NCBI RefSeq assembly: GCF_003335585.1
Contig: NZ_QBFD01000029.1
Span: 1 to 64,000, forward strand
Direction of reading: 5' to 3'
Length of the DNA stretch: 64,000 nucleotides
Origin: Sulfitobacter sp. DFL-14
GTDB lineage: Bacteria; Pseudomonadota; Alphaproteobacteria; Rhodobacterales; Rhodobacteraceae
Shown here: one piece after another, positions 24,557 to 34,073 of the stretch
Numbering within the stretch: the stretch's first letter is position 1
Layout: the number at the start of each line of letters is the position of its first letter
Made by a program: the position numbers and the translations under genes
The notes under the pieces: model-generated
The model's input: the letters and a program-made list of their open reading frames with translations, nothing else
The model's database searches: none
What the model was told of the DNA's origin: nothing

Positions 24557-25681
24557 TCAGAGAACCTTGTCCACCACCGCCCGGAGCCGCGCAAGCGTGG
24601 TATCCACGTCATAAAGCTTGTCCAATCCGAACAGCCCCAGCCGGAAGGTGCTGAACCCTTCGGGCTCGCCCACCTGCAAGGGCACACCCGCTGCGATCTG
24701 CATGCCCTGGGCGGCAAAGGCGCGGCCGGACTGGATTTCGGGATCGTCGGTGTAGCTCACAACCACCCCCGGCGCGCCAAACCCTTCGGCGGCGACCGAC
24801 ACTACCCCCTTGTCGCGCAGCATCCCGCGCACGCCCTCGCCCAGACGCCATTGCGCTTCCTTCAAACGCGCAAAGCCGTAGTCCCGCGTCTCCAGAATCG
24901 TATCCCGGAAGGCGCGCAGCGCATCGGTCGGCATGGTCGCGTGATAGGCATGACCGCCATCCTCATAGGCCTTCATGATCGCGCGCCATTTTGCCAGGTC
25001 GATGGCGAAACTGTCAGATCGGGTCTCTGCCAGCCGTGCCTCGGCATCCCGGGACATCATCACCAGCCCGGCAGAGGGCGAAGCCGACCAGCCTTTTTGC
25101 GGGGCAGAGATCAGCACATCCACCCCCAACGCCCGCATGTCGATCCAGGCACAGCCCGATGCGATGCAGTCCAGCACCATCAGGGCCCCGACCTCATGCG
25201 CGGCCCTGGCCATGGCGGCAATGTAATCATCCGGCAGGATCACACCCGCCGCGGTTTCCACATGCGGCGCAAAGACCACCTGCGGCCTGTTCTCCGCAAT
25301 CGCGGCGACCACGTCCTCGATCGGGGCGGGCGCAAAGGGGCTGGCCGGGGCATTGCCCTGCGCACGCGCCTTCATCACCGTGACATTCCCTGTCAGATCG
25401 CCGCTTTCGATGATCTGGCTCCAGCGGTAGGAAAACCAGCCGTTGCGCACCACCAGCACCTCTGCCCCGCGGGCGAACTGGCGTGCCACCGCCTCCATCG
25501 CATAGGTGCCGCCACCGGGCACCAGAGCCACCGCATCGGCCTGATAGACCTCGCGCAACATCCCCGAAATGTCGCGCATCACCTGCTGGAAGGCCGCCGA
25601 CATGTGGTTCAGCGAACGGTCGGTAAAGACCACCGAAAATTCATCAAGCCCCGCAGGGTCCACGGAATCGAGCAATGCCAT
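24557..25681 (-). CDS. Class V aminotransferase, alanine-glyoxylate/serine-glyoxylate type
   Basis: 374 residues. LVPGGGTYAMEAVARQF is the PLP phosphate-binding region and SAPQKGWSASPSAG holds the PLP-bound Lys near residue 196. LDCIASGCAWIDM supplies the Asp contacting the PLP nitrogen. Function is transamination with glyoxylate or pyruvate as acceptor; substrate uncertain. Two Lrp regulators lie upstream on the same strand. Confidence 0.87.
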   Translation of the reverse strand: MALLDSVDPAGLDEFSVVFTDRSLNHMSAAFQQVMRDISGMLREVYQADAVALVPGGGTYAMEAVARQFARGAEVLVVRNGWFSYRWSQIIESGDLTGNVTVMKARAQGNAPASPFAPAPIEDVVAAIAENRPQVVFAPHVETAAGVILPDDYIAAMARAAHEVGALMVLDCIASGCAWIDMRALGVDVLISAPQKGWSASPSAGLVMMSRDAEARLAETRSDSFAIDLAKWRAIMKAYEDGGHAYHATMPTDALRAFRDTILETRDYGFARLKEAQWRLGEGVRGMLRDKGVVSVAAEGFGAPGVVVSYTDDPEIQSGRAFAAQGMQIAAGVPLQVGEPEGFSTFRLGLFGLDKLYDVDTTLARLRAVVDKVL

Positions 25682-25762
25682 CGTCAGGTTCCTTCTGTGA
25701 GATCATGCACCGGTCTTAGGCGGCGATGACGCGCTTGGCAATTCCCGCCAGGCAAGGCGCCG

Positions 25763-26218
25763 TCAAAGCGGCCCCGGCAGGCGCTCCTCGCTCAGCAGCA
25801 CATTCGCCTCGACCTCGCCCGCACCGGGCAATGTCATGATGCGCCGCCGCAGGACCCGTTCGAAATCCGGCAGGTCGCGCGCAACCACCCGCAGGCGGTA
25901 GTCATACATGCCCAGCACATGTTCCACTGTCTGCACCTCGGGAATCGCCACGACAGCGCGTTCGAAATCCTCCAGCGAAACCCGACCCTTGGTCGCCAGC
26001 TTGATGCCCAGAAAGACGGTTACGCCAAACCCCAGCGCCTCGGCGTTCAGCCGCAGGTGCCGCTCGCGGAGGATCCCCGCCTCCTCCAGCCGCCGGATGC
26101 GCCGCCAGGTGGCGGGCTGGGACAGGCCGAAACGCTTGCCCAGGGCGCTGGCCGATTGCCGCGCGTCCCGCGCCAGCGCGCGGATCAGTTTGCGGTCGAT
26201 GGCGTCCAATTCGGTCAT
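25763..26218 (-). CDS. Lrp/AsnC-family regulator, second of a pair
   Basis: 151 residues: AIDRKLIRALARDARQSASA, HTH LGKRFGLSQPATWRRIRRLE, then a RAM/AsnC ligand domain ending ANVLLSEE. The start overlaps the stop of the upstream Lrp gene by 4 bases, so both are co-translated and may form a mixed oligomer. Lrp proteins sense amino acids. Next gene downstream is the aminotransferase. Confidence 0.9.
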   Translation of the reverse strand: MTELDAIDRKLIRALARDARQSASALGKRFGLSQPATWRRIRRLEEAGILRERHLRLNAEALGFGVTVFLGIKLATKGRVSLEDFERAVVAIPEVQTVEHVLGMYDYRLRVVARDLPDFERVLRRRIMTLPGAGEVEANVLLSEERLPGPL

Positions 26219-26670
26219 AGCGGCAACGCGGCCTCCATCTTGATCCGCGCCACATGCATCAGCGCTTCGATATCCGCGATATGCGGCAGGGTCAGAATGC
26301 GGCTGCGGTAAATTTCCTGATAATGCGCCATGTCGCGCGCGATGATCGACAGCCGCGCATCGACCCGGCCAAGAAAGGTCTGCACCTCGATCACCTCCGG
26401 CACCTGCCGCGCCCTGGCCAGAAAACTGTCAAAGGCATTGCCCTGGGTCTTGTCCAGCGTCACCCGCAGCGACACCTCCACCGCATAGCCCAATGCGGCC
26501 CAGTTGATCACGGCGCCCACCCCGCGCAGCACGCCCGCCTCTTCCAGCCGCGCGATGCGCCGCGCGGTCTTGCCCGCGGTCATGCCGCAGCGCTCGCCCA
26601 GGTCCGCCGGGCTCAGCGTCGGCTCTGCCTGCCAGTAGCGCAGCAATCGGCGATCGACATCATCAAGCAT
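26215..26670 (-). CDS. Lrp/AsnC-family regulator, first of a pair
   Basis: 151 residues if started at ATG 26670 (MLDDVDRRLL), exactly the length of its partner; an ATG at 26706 adds 12 residues and cannot be excluded. HTH: LGERCGMTAGKTARRIARLE. C-terminal ligand-binding domain follows. Divergent from ilvC across about 130 AT-richer bases, which suggests these two proteins regulate ilvC in response to branched-chain amino acids. Confidence 0.88.
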   Translation of the reverse strand: MLDDVDRRLLRYWQAEPTLSPADLGERCGMTAGKTARRIARLEEAGVLRGVGAVINWAALGYAVEVSLRVTLDKTQGNAFDSFLARARQVPEVIEVQTFLGRVDARLSIIARDMAHYQEIYRSRILTLPHIADIEALMHVARIKMEAALPL

Positions 26671-26696
26671 GATTTTTCCGTTCTTTGCCAATTTGA

Positions 26697-27827
<1,131 letters not shown>

Positions 27828-27842
27828 TCGACATGACCACCT

Positions 27843-27872
27843 GCGAAGCCCGGTTCTGACCGGGCTTCGCAT
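27843..27872 (+). terminator. Terminator of ilvC
   Basis: GCGAAGCCCGG and CCGGGCTTCGC form a perfect 11-bp stem around a TTCTGA loop, 15 bases after the ilvC stop, followed by ATCTCTCCCC. The T-run is weak but the stem is strong. Confidence 0.7.
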
Positions 27873-28020
27873 CTCTCCCCCGGCGGGTCCCGACACCTGC
27901 GCGAAATGCTCCGGCTTTATCCCGCCGCCCCTGACCGGCATCATTCGACCGGGATCGAAGCATTCACCTTTGACATCGTCCTGACCAAGGCCCATCAGTG
28001 CATGAGCAAAAGGACAGCCC

Positions 28021-28938
28021 ATGCATGATGCCCCAAGGATCACCACAACCAGCTGGTTGATGATCGCCCTGCTGGCCCTCATCTGGGGCGGCACCTTTCT
28101 CGTCACCGAAATTGCGCTGCGCGGCATCACGCCCTTCTGGCTGGCTGCGGCGCGCATCGTCTTTGCGACGGTTGTGATGGTCGTGGTCTGGTGGGCACGG
28201 GGGTTCACGCTTTTCGCCAGCCCTCCCGCCGGTGGCGATCTTGTGGCCCTTGTCCTCATCGGGGCGCTCAGCGGGGCTGTGCCGTTTTCCCTGCTGGCCT
28301 GGGGCCAACAGCATGTCACCTCCGGCTTTGCAGGTGTTTCGATGGCCGCCATCGCGCTGATTGTCTTGCCGCTGGCGCATTTCTTTGTGCCCGGCGAACG
28401 GCTCAACACCCGCAAGGTGATCGGTTTTCTGCTCGGCTTTGCCGGGGTCTGCCTGCTGATCGGCAGCCGGGCTTTCGAGAGCAGCGGCACAGCGCTGGAA
28501 TTGCCCGGTCGCCTTGCCTGCATCGCGGCGGCGGCCTGCTATGCCGTCAGCTCGATCCTGATGCGCCGCCTGCCTGCCGTCGATACCATCGGGCTGGCCG
28601 CAATTCTGCTGGTGATCGGTGCCGCCCTGATCCTGCCCGCCGCCTGGGCCGTCGAAGGGCCGCCGCCGCTGCCCGACCGCAGCACATTGTTCGTGCTGGC
28701 CTTCCTCGGCCTTGTGCCGACAGCGGCCGCCAACCTGCTGCGGGTGACGGTGGTGCGCAGCGCCGGTCCCGTCTTCATGAGCCTGGTGAATTATCAGGTG
28801 CCGGTCTGGTCCGTGGTTCTGGGCGCGCTGCTGCTGTCAGAGCCCCTGCCCCCCGCCCTGATTGGTGCCATGGCGCTGATCCTGGCCGGCGTCGCCCTCA
28901 GCCAGTTTGGCGCGCTGCGGCGGCTGTTTGGCCGGTAA
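28021..28938 (+). CDS. EamA/DMT-superfamily transporter
   Basis: 305 residues, about ten membrane helices in two EamA domains (LLALIWGGTFLVTEIALRGI, then VLAFLGLVPTAAANLLRVTV). AGGAC lies 5 bases before the ATG. Substrate unknown; position after ilvC does not imply a common operon because the ilvC terminator intervenes. Confidence 0.87.
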   Translation: MHDAPRITTTSWLMIALLALIWGGTFLVTEIALRGITPFWLAAARIVFATVVMVVVWWARGFTLFASPPAGGDLVALVLIGALSGAVPFSLLAWGQQHVTSGFAGVSMAAIALIVLPLAHFFVPGERLNTRKVIGFLLGFAGVCLLIGSRAFESSGTALELPGRLACIAAAACYAVSSILMRRLPAVDTIGLAAILLVIGAALILPAAWAVEGPPPLPDRSTLFVLAFLGLVPTAAANLLRVTVVRSAGPVFMSLVNYQVPVWSVVLGALLLSEPLPPALIGAMALILAGVALSQFGALRRLFGR

Positions 28939-29036
28939 AGCGTCATGCGAAAAACCTGAATCACGTAGCGCTGCCTGAAATCAGGGATTTCAACGCGTTA
29001 CGTGATACCTGATGCTTCAGGAATTTCGTCAGACGC
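28937..29036 (+). repeat. Dispersed 100-bp palindromic repeat, copy A
   Basis: This 100-base stretch recurs in inverted orientation at 46331-46430 with 92 of 100 positions identical (counted by eye). Both copies contain nested inverted arms: ATCACGTA-GC and GCGTTACGTGAT, enclosing TGAAATC and GATTTCA, so each can fold as a long hairpin. It begins at the stop codon of the EamA gene. Confidence 0.75.
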
Positions 29037-29314
29037 GATAGGTGGAACCCCTGATTTGGTGATTTTCCATTTTCGCGCTATCCTGACCCTATTGATCGCA
29101 CTTCGCATTACACCTGAACCACCTGACGCTGCCCGAGATCCTGGATTTCTACGCCTTGGGGCATTTCGCCCGGATTTGAGCCGGTTTTGAGCTCCTCGGA
29201 CATGCGAAACCAACAGGTTGGACCGCATCGCGTGACCTCGAATGAACGCGACGCGACCTGGGCGACAACAGCGCCGCAAGGTATGGGCGAAAGGCATTCA
29301 GGAAGGGGAAAACC
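28939..29314. other. Gene-free stretch holding repeat copies A and B
   Basis: 376 bases between the EamA gene and the next gene. It consists of repeat copy A, a degraded copy B (29112-29154), and AT-richer sequence. No protein or RNA gene is supported. Confidence 0.6.
29112..29154 (+). repeat. Degraded partial copy B of the dispersed repeat
   Basis: 43 bases starting ACCTGAACCACC match the central part of copy A at 34 of 43 positions without gaps. It lacks the outer arms, so it appears to be a decayed relic. Confidence 0.5.
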
Positions 29315-29863
29315 ATGACTAAATTTGACAGAAGAGATGTCGTTTCAACGCTGACGGCCCTTGCCGTCGCGGGCTTTTTCACCATGCCGGACGCGGCAGA
29401 AGCCGGTGGCGAGGGGCGCACGCCCTCCAATGCGGCGCTGATCTTGCTGATTGTGACGCAGGTGCATTTGCTCGTGCTGTTCCTGGCCGTGCTGGTGATG
29501 ACGCAGAACGTCAGGAATGCCAAACTTGTGGCAGACAGCCGCGCAGCGGGCGGTGTGCCTGCCCGGCAACGTACCAAACGCGCGGCCAAGGTCGGCTCGG
29601 TGCGCCAGCACGGCGATGCGCTCTTTGCCGAGATGACAAAGAACGGCGCGGCGGCCCTGGCCAAGGCACGTTCGGTAAGGCTCAGCATCCCGATCGCAGG
29701 CCAGAATGCCGCTGTGGAAACCACCCTACGCAAAACCAACAAACGCAATACCGCGGCTTTGCAGGCCCAGAGGAAAGCGGCCCGCAACGCCAAGGTCGTG
29801 GGCACGCTTTATATGGATTCAGTCGGCCTGATCATGGACATGAAGCGCGCAAGACTGGGGTGA
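29315..29863 (+). CDS. Hypothetical membrane protein with Tat-like leader
   Basis: 182 residues. DRRDVVSTLTALAVAGFF near the front has a twin-arginine pattern and is followed by an AEA site, then a membrane helix (about 42-63, LILLIVTQVHLLVLFLAVLV) and a basic, Ala/Lys/Arg-rich cytoplasmic or periplasmic tail. AGGAAGGGGAAAACC precedes the ATG. No family recognised. Confidence 0.65.
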   Translation: MTKFDRRDVVSTLTALAVAGFFTMPDAAEAGGEGRTPSNAALILLIVTQVHLLVLFLAVLVMTQNVRNAKLVADSRAAGGVPARQRTKRAAKVGSVRQHGDALFAEMTKNGAAALAKARSVRLSIPIAGQNAAVETTLRKTNKRNTAALQAQRKAARNAKVVGTLYMDSVGLIMDMKRARLG

Positions 29864-29916
29864 TCCGCCGCGATGAACCGGCCTGCCCATGGCGCATTGC
29901 GTCACAGGCGATGCGA

Positions 29917-31275
29917 TCAACCGTCAGCAGGCAGTGAAACCGCATCGCCCACGGCATCGACCACGCTGTCAACGGCCCGTTCCATCAGCGCCGCATCCTC
30001 ATGTTCGGCCATGACGCGCACCAGCGGCTCGGTCCCCGATTTGCGGATCAGCAACCGCCCGCCGGTGGCAAGATCTGCTTCCGCCTGCGCGATGGCCGCC
30101 TGCACCACAGCATCCTCCAGCGGGGTCTGACCCGCGCCGAAACGCACATTCTTCAGCAATTGCGGCACCGGGTCGAACTGATGCAGCAGTTCCGACGCCG
30201 CCTTGCCCGACTGGCACATCTCGGCCAGGAATTGCAGCCCCGCCATCAGGCCGTCGCCGGTGGTGGCATGGTCTGTCATCACGATATGGCCCGATTGTTC
30301 CCCGCCAAGGTTGAAGCCGCCCTCGCGCATCCGTTCCACCACATAGCGGTCACCGACATTGGTGCGTTCCAGCCGCAGGCCGCGCGCGTCGAGGAACTGC
30401 TCAAGGCCAAGGTTGCTCATCACCGTGGCGACCAGCGCGCCGCCTGCCAGCTTGCCTTCGGCGGCCCAGCGTGCCGCCATCAGCGCCATGAACTGGTCGC
30501 CATCGCCGACCATGCCGTTCTCGTCGATCAGCACAACCCGGTCCGCATCCCCGTCAAGGCAGATCCCGACATCGGCACCATGCGCCACGACCGCCTCTGC
30601 CGCCGCCTCCGGTTGGGTCGATCCGCAGCCCTCGTTGATGTTGTGCCCATTGGGGGAAACCCCCATCGGCACCACCGTCGCCCCCAGTTCCCACAGGGCC
30701 ATCGGTGCCACATGGTGCGCGGCACCATTGGCGCAGTCGATCACCACCTTCAGACCATCAAGCCGCATCTGCCGGGGAAAGGAGGATTTGACCCGCTCGA
30801 TATAGCGAAAGCGGCTGTCGTCGATCCGCTTGGCGCGGCCGATCTCGGGCGCCTGCACCATCTCGACCCCGTCGGCCACCAGCGCCTCGATCTCGGCCTC
30901 CGCCTGATCTGACAGCTTGTAGCCGTCGGGACCAAAGAACTTGATCCCGTTGTCATGCGCGTGATTGTGGCTGGCCGAAATCATCACCCCCAGATCGGCG
31001 CGCATCGACCGGGTCAGCAAGCCCACCGCCGGTGTCGGCACCGGGCCCAGCAGCAGCACATTCATCCCCGAACTGGTCAGGCCGGCGGTCAGCGCGTTTT
31101 CGAACATATAGCCGGACAGGCGGGTGTCCTTGCCGATGACCACGCGGTGCACCCCCTTGCTCTCGCGGCGAAAGTACCGGCCCACCGCCGCACCGATGCG
31201 CAGCGCCATTTCGGCGGTCATCGGATAGATGTTTGCCGTGCCGCGCACGCCGTCGGTGCCAAAAAGCTTAGTCAT
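29917..31275 (-). CDS. glmM: Phosphoglucosamine mutase
   Basis: 452 residues from ATG 31275 ([20 protein letters not shown]), family length. [17 protein letters not shown] holds the phosphorylated Ser; the usual NPYHDNG is NHAHDNG here. [14 protein letters not shown] is the metal-binding loop and [10 protein letters not shown] the sugar-recognition loop. Converts glucosamine-6-P to glucosamine-1-P for peptidoglycan and LPS. Overlaps the end of folP by 8 bases, so folB-folP-glmM form one operon. Confidence 0.95.
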   Translation of the reverse strand: MTKLFGTDGVRGTANIYPMTAEMALRIGAAVGRYFRRESKGVHRVVIGKDTRLSGYMFENALTAGLTSSGMNVLLLGPVPTPAVGLLTRSMRADLGVMISASHNHAHDNGIKFFGPDGYKLSDQAEAEIEALVADGVEMVQAPEIGRAKRIDDSRFRYIERVKSSFPRQMRLDGLKVVIDCANGAAHHVAPMALWELGATVVPMGVSPNGHNINEGCGSTQPEAAAEAVVAHGADVGICLDGDADRVVLIDENGMVGDGDQFMALMAARWAAEGKLAGGALVATVMSNLGLEQFLDARGLRLERTNVGDRYVVERMREGGFNLGGEQSGHIVMTDHATTGDGLMAGLQFLAEMCQSGKAASELLHQFDPVPQLLKNVRFGAGQTPLEDAVVQAAIAQAEADLATGGRLLIRKSGTEPLVRVMAEHEDAALMERAVDSVVDAVGDAVSLPADG

Positions 31276-32281
31276 CTCGTCGTCCTGATATTGCCGCACG
31301 CCAGAGCGTGATTGCCTGCAAGGTATCTGCCACGTCATGAACCCGCAATATCTGCGCCCCCTGCGTCACCCCCGCCAGGGCCACGCCAATCGACCCGCCT
31401 GCGCGGGAACCCGCCAAAGGCGCGTTCCCAAGTGTCCCGATGAAACCTTTGCGTGAGGCCCCCAGCAGAATCGGCACACCCAGACCGTGAAACAGGCTGA
31501 GCCCCGACAGCAGCGTCAGGTTGTGCTCCAGCGTCTTGCCAAAGCCGATGCCGGGGTCCGCGATGATCCTGTCACGGGCGATGCCCGCGCCCTCCAGCAC
31601 CGCGATCTGCGCCGCGAGGAAATCATAGACATCCAGCAGCACATTTTCATACTGCGGGTTCTTTTGCATCGTGGCCGGGTCCCCCAGCGCATGCATCACG
31701 CAGACAGGCACACCCGCCTCTGCCGCAACGCCGGCCAGTGCCGGATCATAGGTAAAGCCCGAAACATCATTGATCAGGCCCGCACCGGCCTCCAGCGCGG
31801 CCCGTGCGACAGTGGCCTTGCGCGTATCGACAGAGATCAGCACGCCGGTGTCGCGCAGCCGGGCGATGATCGGGACAACGCGGCGCGCCTCCTCTTCGGG
31901 GTCCACCGTCACCGCGCCGGGCCGGGTGGATTCCCCGCCCACATCGAACAGGTCCACCCCCGCGTCCCGCATCCGCAGCCCTGCCGCGATGGCGTCATCC
32001 GCCGCCGCATGCAGCCCACCGTCGGAAAAACTGTCCGGCGTCGCGTTCAGGATGCCCATGACACGGGGCTGGCCCAAGTGGAGCCCGCCAACCTTCGCGC
32101 GCGGTGCAGACAGCGCCGCCAGCGGCTCTGCCGGGATCTCCTGCACCGGGATGACGCGGGGCGGGTCTGTCCGCGACAGGGCTTCGGCATGGGTGAACCA
32201 TGCCCAGCCCCCGGCAATTGCCACAGCACCTTCCGGCCGGGTCGGGCCGACCTGTGCCAGCGGTCGGTAATAGACCTTCAC
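31268..32281 (-). CDS. folP: Dihydropteroate synthase
   Basis: 337 residues from a GTG that overlaps the folB stop (GTGA). [44 protein letters not shown] and [11 protein letters not shown] are the pterin and pABA site motifs. Residues 1-70 before the TIM barrel are an extension common in this group. Joins dihydropterin pyrophosphate with p-aminobenzoate in folate synthesis. Confidence 0.95.
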   Translation of the reverse strand: MKVYYRPLAQVGPTRPEGAVAIAGGWAWFTHAEALSRTDPPRVIPVQEIPAEPLAALSAPRAKVGGLHLGQPRVMGILNATPDSFSDGGLHAAADDAIAAGLRMRDAGVDLFDVGGESTRPGAVTVDPEEEARRVVPIIARLRDTGVLISVDTRKATVARAALEAGAGLINDVSGFTYDPALAGVAAEAGVPVCVMHALGDPATMQKNPQYENVLLDVYDFLAAQIAVLEGAGIARDRIIADPGIGFGKTLEHNLTLLSGLSLFHGLGVPILLGASRKGFIGTLGNAPLAGSRAGGSIGVALAGVTQGAQILRVHDVADTLQAITLWRAAISGRRDD

Positions 32282-33201
32282 AGCTTTGCCTGGTCCAGCG
32301 AGACACCGCGCAGGGGAACGGATGCGCCCTCGGGCAGATCGGCCCCCACCACCAGCATTTCCTCCGCATCGAAGGTCGCGGCGAACCATGCGGCCAGCGC
32401 CACGGCATCATGCGGTTGCGCCGAGGGGGTATCGACGGAATCAAGCACGATCTTGGATGGTGCCCAGACGCAGGTCTGGCCGTTGCGCATCGCCCAGTCC
32501 AGTTCGGTCCGGGTGGCGACCACCACGCAGCGGTCGTCGCGGGCCGCAAGCACCCAGGCATTCTGCTCGATCGCCAGCAGGTCGATCCGCCGCTGCGCCA
32601 TGCGATGCTTGAGCTGCGGTGCCGCCACATCCGGCGCCCCCACACAAAGGATCAGGGGCCTTCCCAGTTCTTCCAGCTGGTCCAGCCAGCCCGGCAGATG
32701 TGGCGAGGCAATGGCGGCATTGCTGAGATAGACCAGTTCGGGATGCGGCGCGTCACCGGGGGCGACCTCTGCCGCCGGGGCATCGCCGCGCGCGCGCACG
32801 ATCTCGACGCCCAGGGCACCGGGGCCGCGATCCAGCTTCTCGATCCGGATAAAGGCACGCACCGCCTGCGGCTCCAGCAGAATGCGGTCCGCCACCCGTT
32901 CGGCAAGGGTTTCCAGCAAGGCCAGCCGTTCCACCGCCAGTTCGGCGGCAATCGCCTCCGTCACGCGGTCATAGCTCAGGATGCGGTCCACATCATCTTC
33001 GACCGGCCCGGTCAGCGGCTGCACCTCGACCACCACGTTGAAGCAGATGCGCTGCCTGACGCCGCGCTCGGCCTGGAAGGCGCCGATCTCGACCTCGACA
33101 ATGTGATTGCGCAGGGAAATGCGGTCCAGCGGGTCCGCCCCGGCCAGGGCATCGGCCCGCTCGGAGGGATGGGCAAAGGCAAGGCGGGCTTCTTTGGACA
33201 T
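32278..33201 (-). CDS. folB: Dihydroneopterin aldolase with long C-terminal extension
   Basis: 307 residues, against about 120 for ordinary FolB. The FolB domain is at about 25-140: RISLRNHIVEVEIGAFQAER, YDRVTEAI and LLETLAERVADRIL with catalytic-type Glu and Lys (FIRIEKLD). Residues 150-307 form a second domain with LIL-CVGAPD, VLAARDDRCVVVATRTELDW and MLVVGADLPEGASVPL, which I do not recognise. It makes hydroxymethyl-dihydropterin for folP. First gene of folB-folP-glmM. Confidence 0.85.
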   Translation of the reverse strand: MSKEARLAFAHPSERADALAGADPLDRISLRNHIVEVEIGAFQAERGVRQRICFNVVVEVQPLTGPVEDDVDRILSYDRVTEAIAAELAVERLALLETLAERVADRILLEPQAVRAFIRIEKLDRGPGALGVEIVRARGDAPAAEVAPGDAPHPELVYLSNAAIASPHLPGWLDQLEELGRPLILCVGAPDVAAPQLKHRMAQRRIDLLAIEQNAWVLAARDDRCVVVATRTELDWAMRNGQTCVWAPSKIVLDSVDTPSAQPHDAVALAAWFAATFDAEEMLVVGADLPEGASVPLRGVSLDQAKL

Positions 33202-33311
33202 GGCAGGGCTTTCGGATCATGCGGCTCGGACAGGGGTGACTGAGGTATTTCTACCGCGTCACCGCGTCCTTAGCAGCCCGCATTCCGTCAGGCCAGCACC
33301 CGAAAACGGCG

Positions 33312-33953
33312 TCAGTTGGACGCCGACCGCCAGGTATGGCGATAAAACAAGTGCACGCCGATCTGCGCGGTTCTGGTATAGACCTTGCTCCAGCGCGGAC
33401 GGACGGCGGTGGTGTGGTAATGCGTGGCACCGTTTGTCAGCGCAGGCACCTTGCCGTCGATGGTGTATTTGGCAACCTTTGCCACCCGGGCAAAGGCCTT
33501 GGGCTCCGCGATGACTTCCTTGTTGCCGTCACAGGTATAGGTGAACTGGCATTGGTACTTTTTGCCGGTGCCCTGGTGGATCACCCCGCAGAAAGACCCC
33601 GGGAAACGTCCGCTCTTGACGCGGTTCTTGATCACTTCGGCAACCGCGAACTGGCCCTTGACCGTCTCGCCGCGCGCTTCGAAATAAAGCGCCTCGGCCA
33701 GACACCGCCATTCAGGCGACCCGTTCACCCTGGGCTGTGCATCCAGCCAGGCCTTGGAGAACTTCACATCCCCCTGCGCACCCTTCGGCGCGCTGACGAA
33801 AGACTTCAACCGTTTCGCCCCGGCGGATTTCAGACCATTGGTTTCGAGCCGTGCAAGTTCTTCTGCCTTGTCCGCATTGGCATGTGCCGCGACCGGCACC
33901 ATCAGCATGAGCGAGAGCAGCAGAAAGCTGGCAGTGGAAAGAAACAGACGCAT
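33312..33953 (-). CDS. Cell wall hydrolase, SleB family
   Basis: 213 residues with a signal peptide (to AHA, about 25). The SleB domain reads LAEALYFEARGETVKGQFAV, EVIKNRVKSGRFPGSFCGVI and ALTNGATHYHT, with Glu in EARGE the probable catalytic acid. Such enzymes cut peptidoglycan. Non-sporulating hosts use them for wall remodelling. Confidence 0.9.
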   Translation of the reverse strand: MRLFLSTASFLLLSLMLMVPVAAHANADKAEELARLETNGLKSAGAKRLKSFVSAPKGAQGDVKFSKAWLDAQPRVNGSPEWRCLAEALYFEARGETVKGQFAVAEVIKNRVKSGRFPGSFCGVIHQGTGKKYQCQFTYTCDGNKEVIAEPKAFARVAKVAKYTIDGKVPALTNGATHYHTTAVRPRWSKVYTRTAQIGVHLFYRHTWRSASN

Positions 33954-34073
33954 CCTGCGCCCCCATTATGTTATTTCGGTTGGGGCGGGCCTAGCCAAGA
34001 ACGGGCCGCGCGTAAACCCATCGGCCCGTGCGACATATTGGACGTCAAGTGCTAGATGGCGGAATACCGCCTG

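Noticed and set aside
29917-31275. GlmM inactivation because NPYHDNG is changed to NHAHDNG
   Set aside because: The phospho-Ser and metal loops are intact and variation at these positions occurs within the family; it is probably functional.
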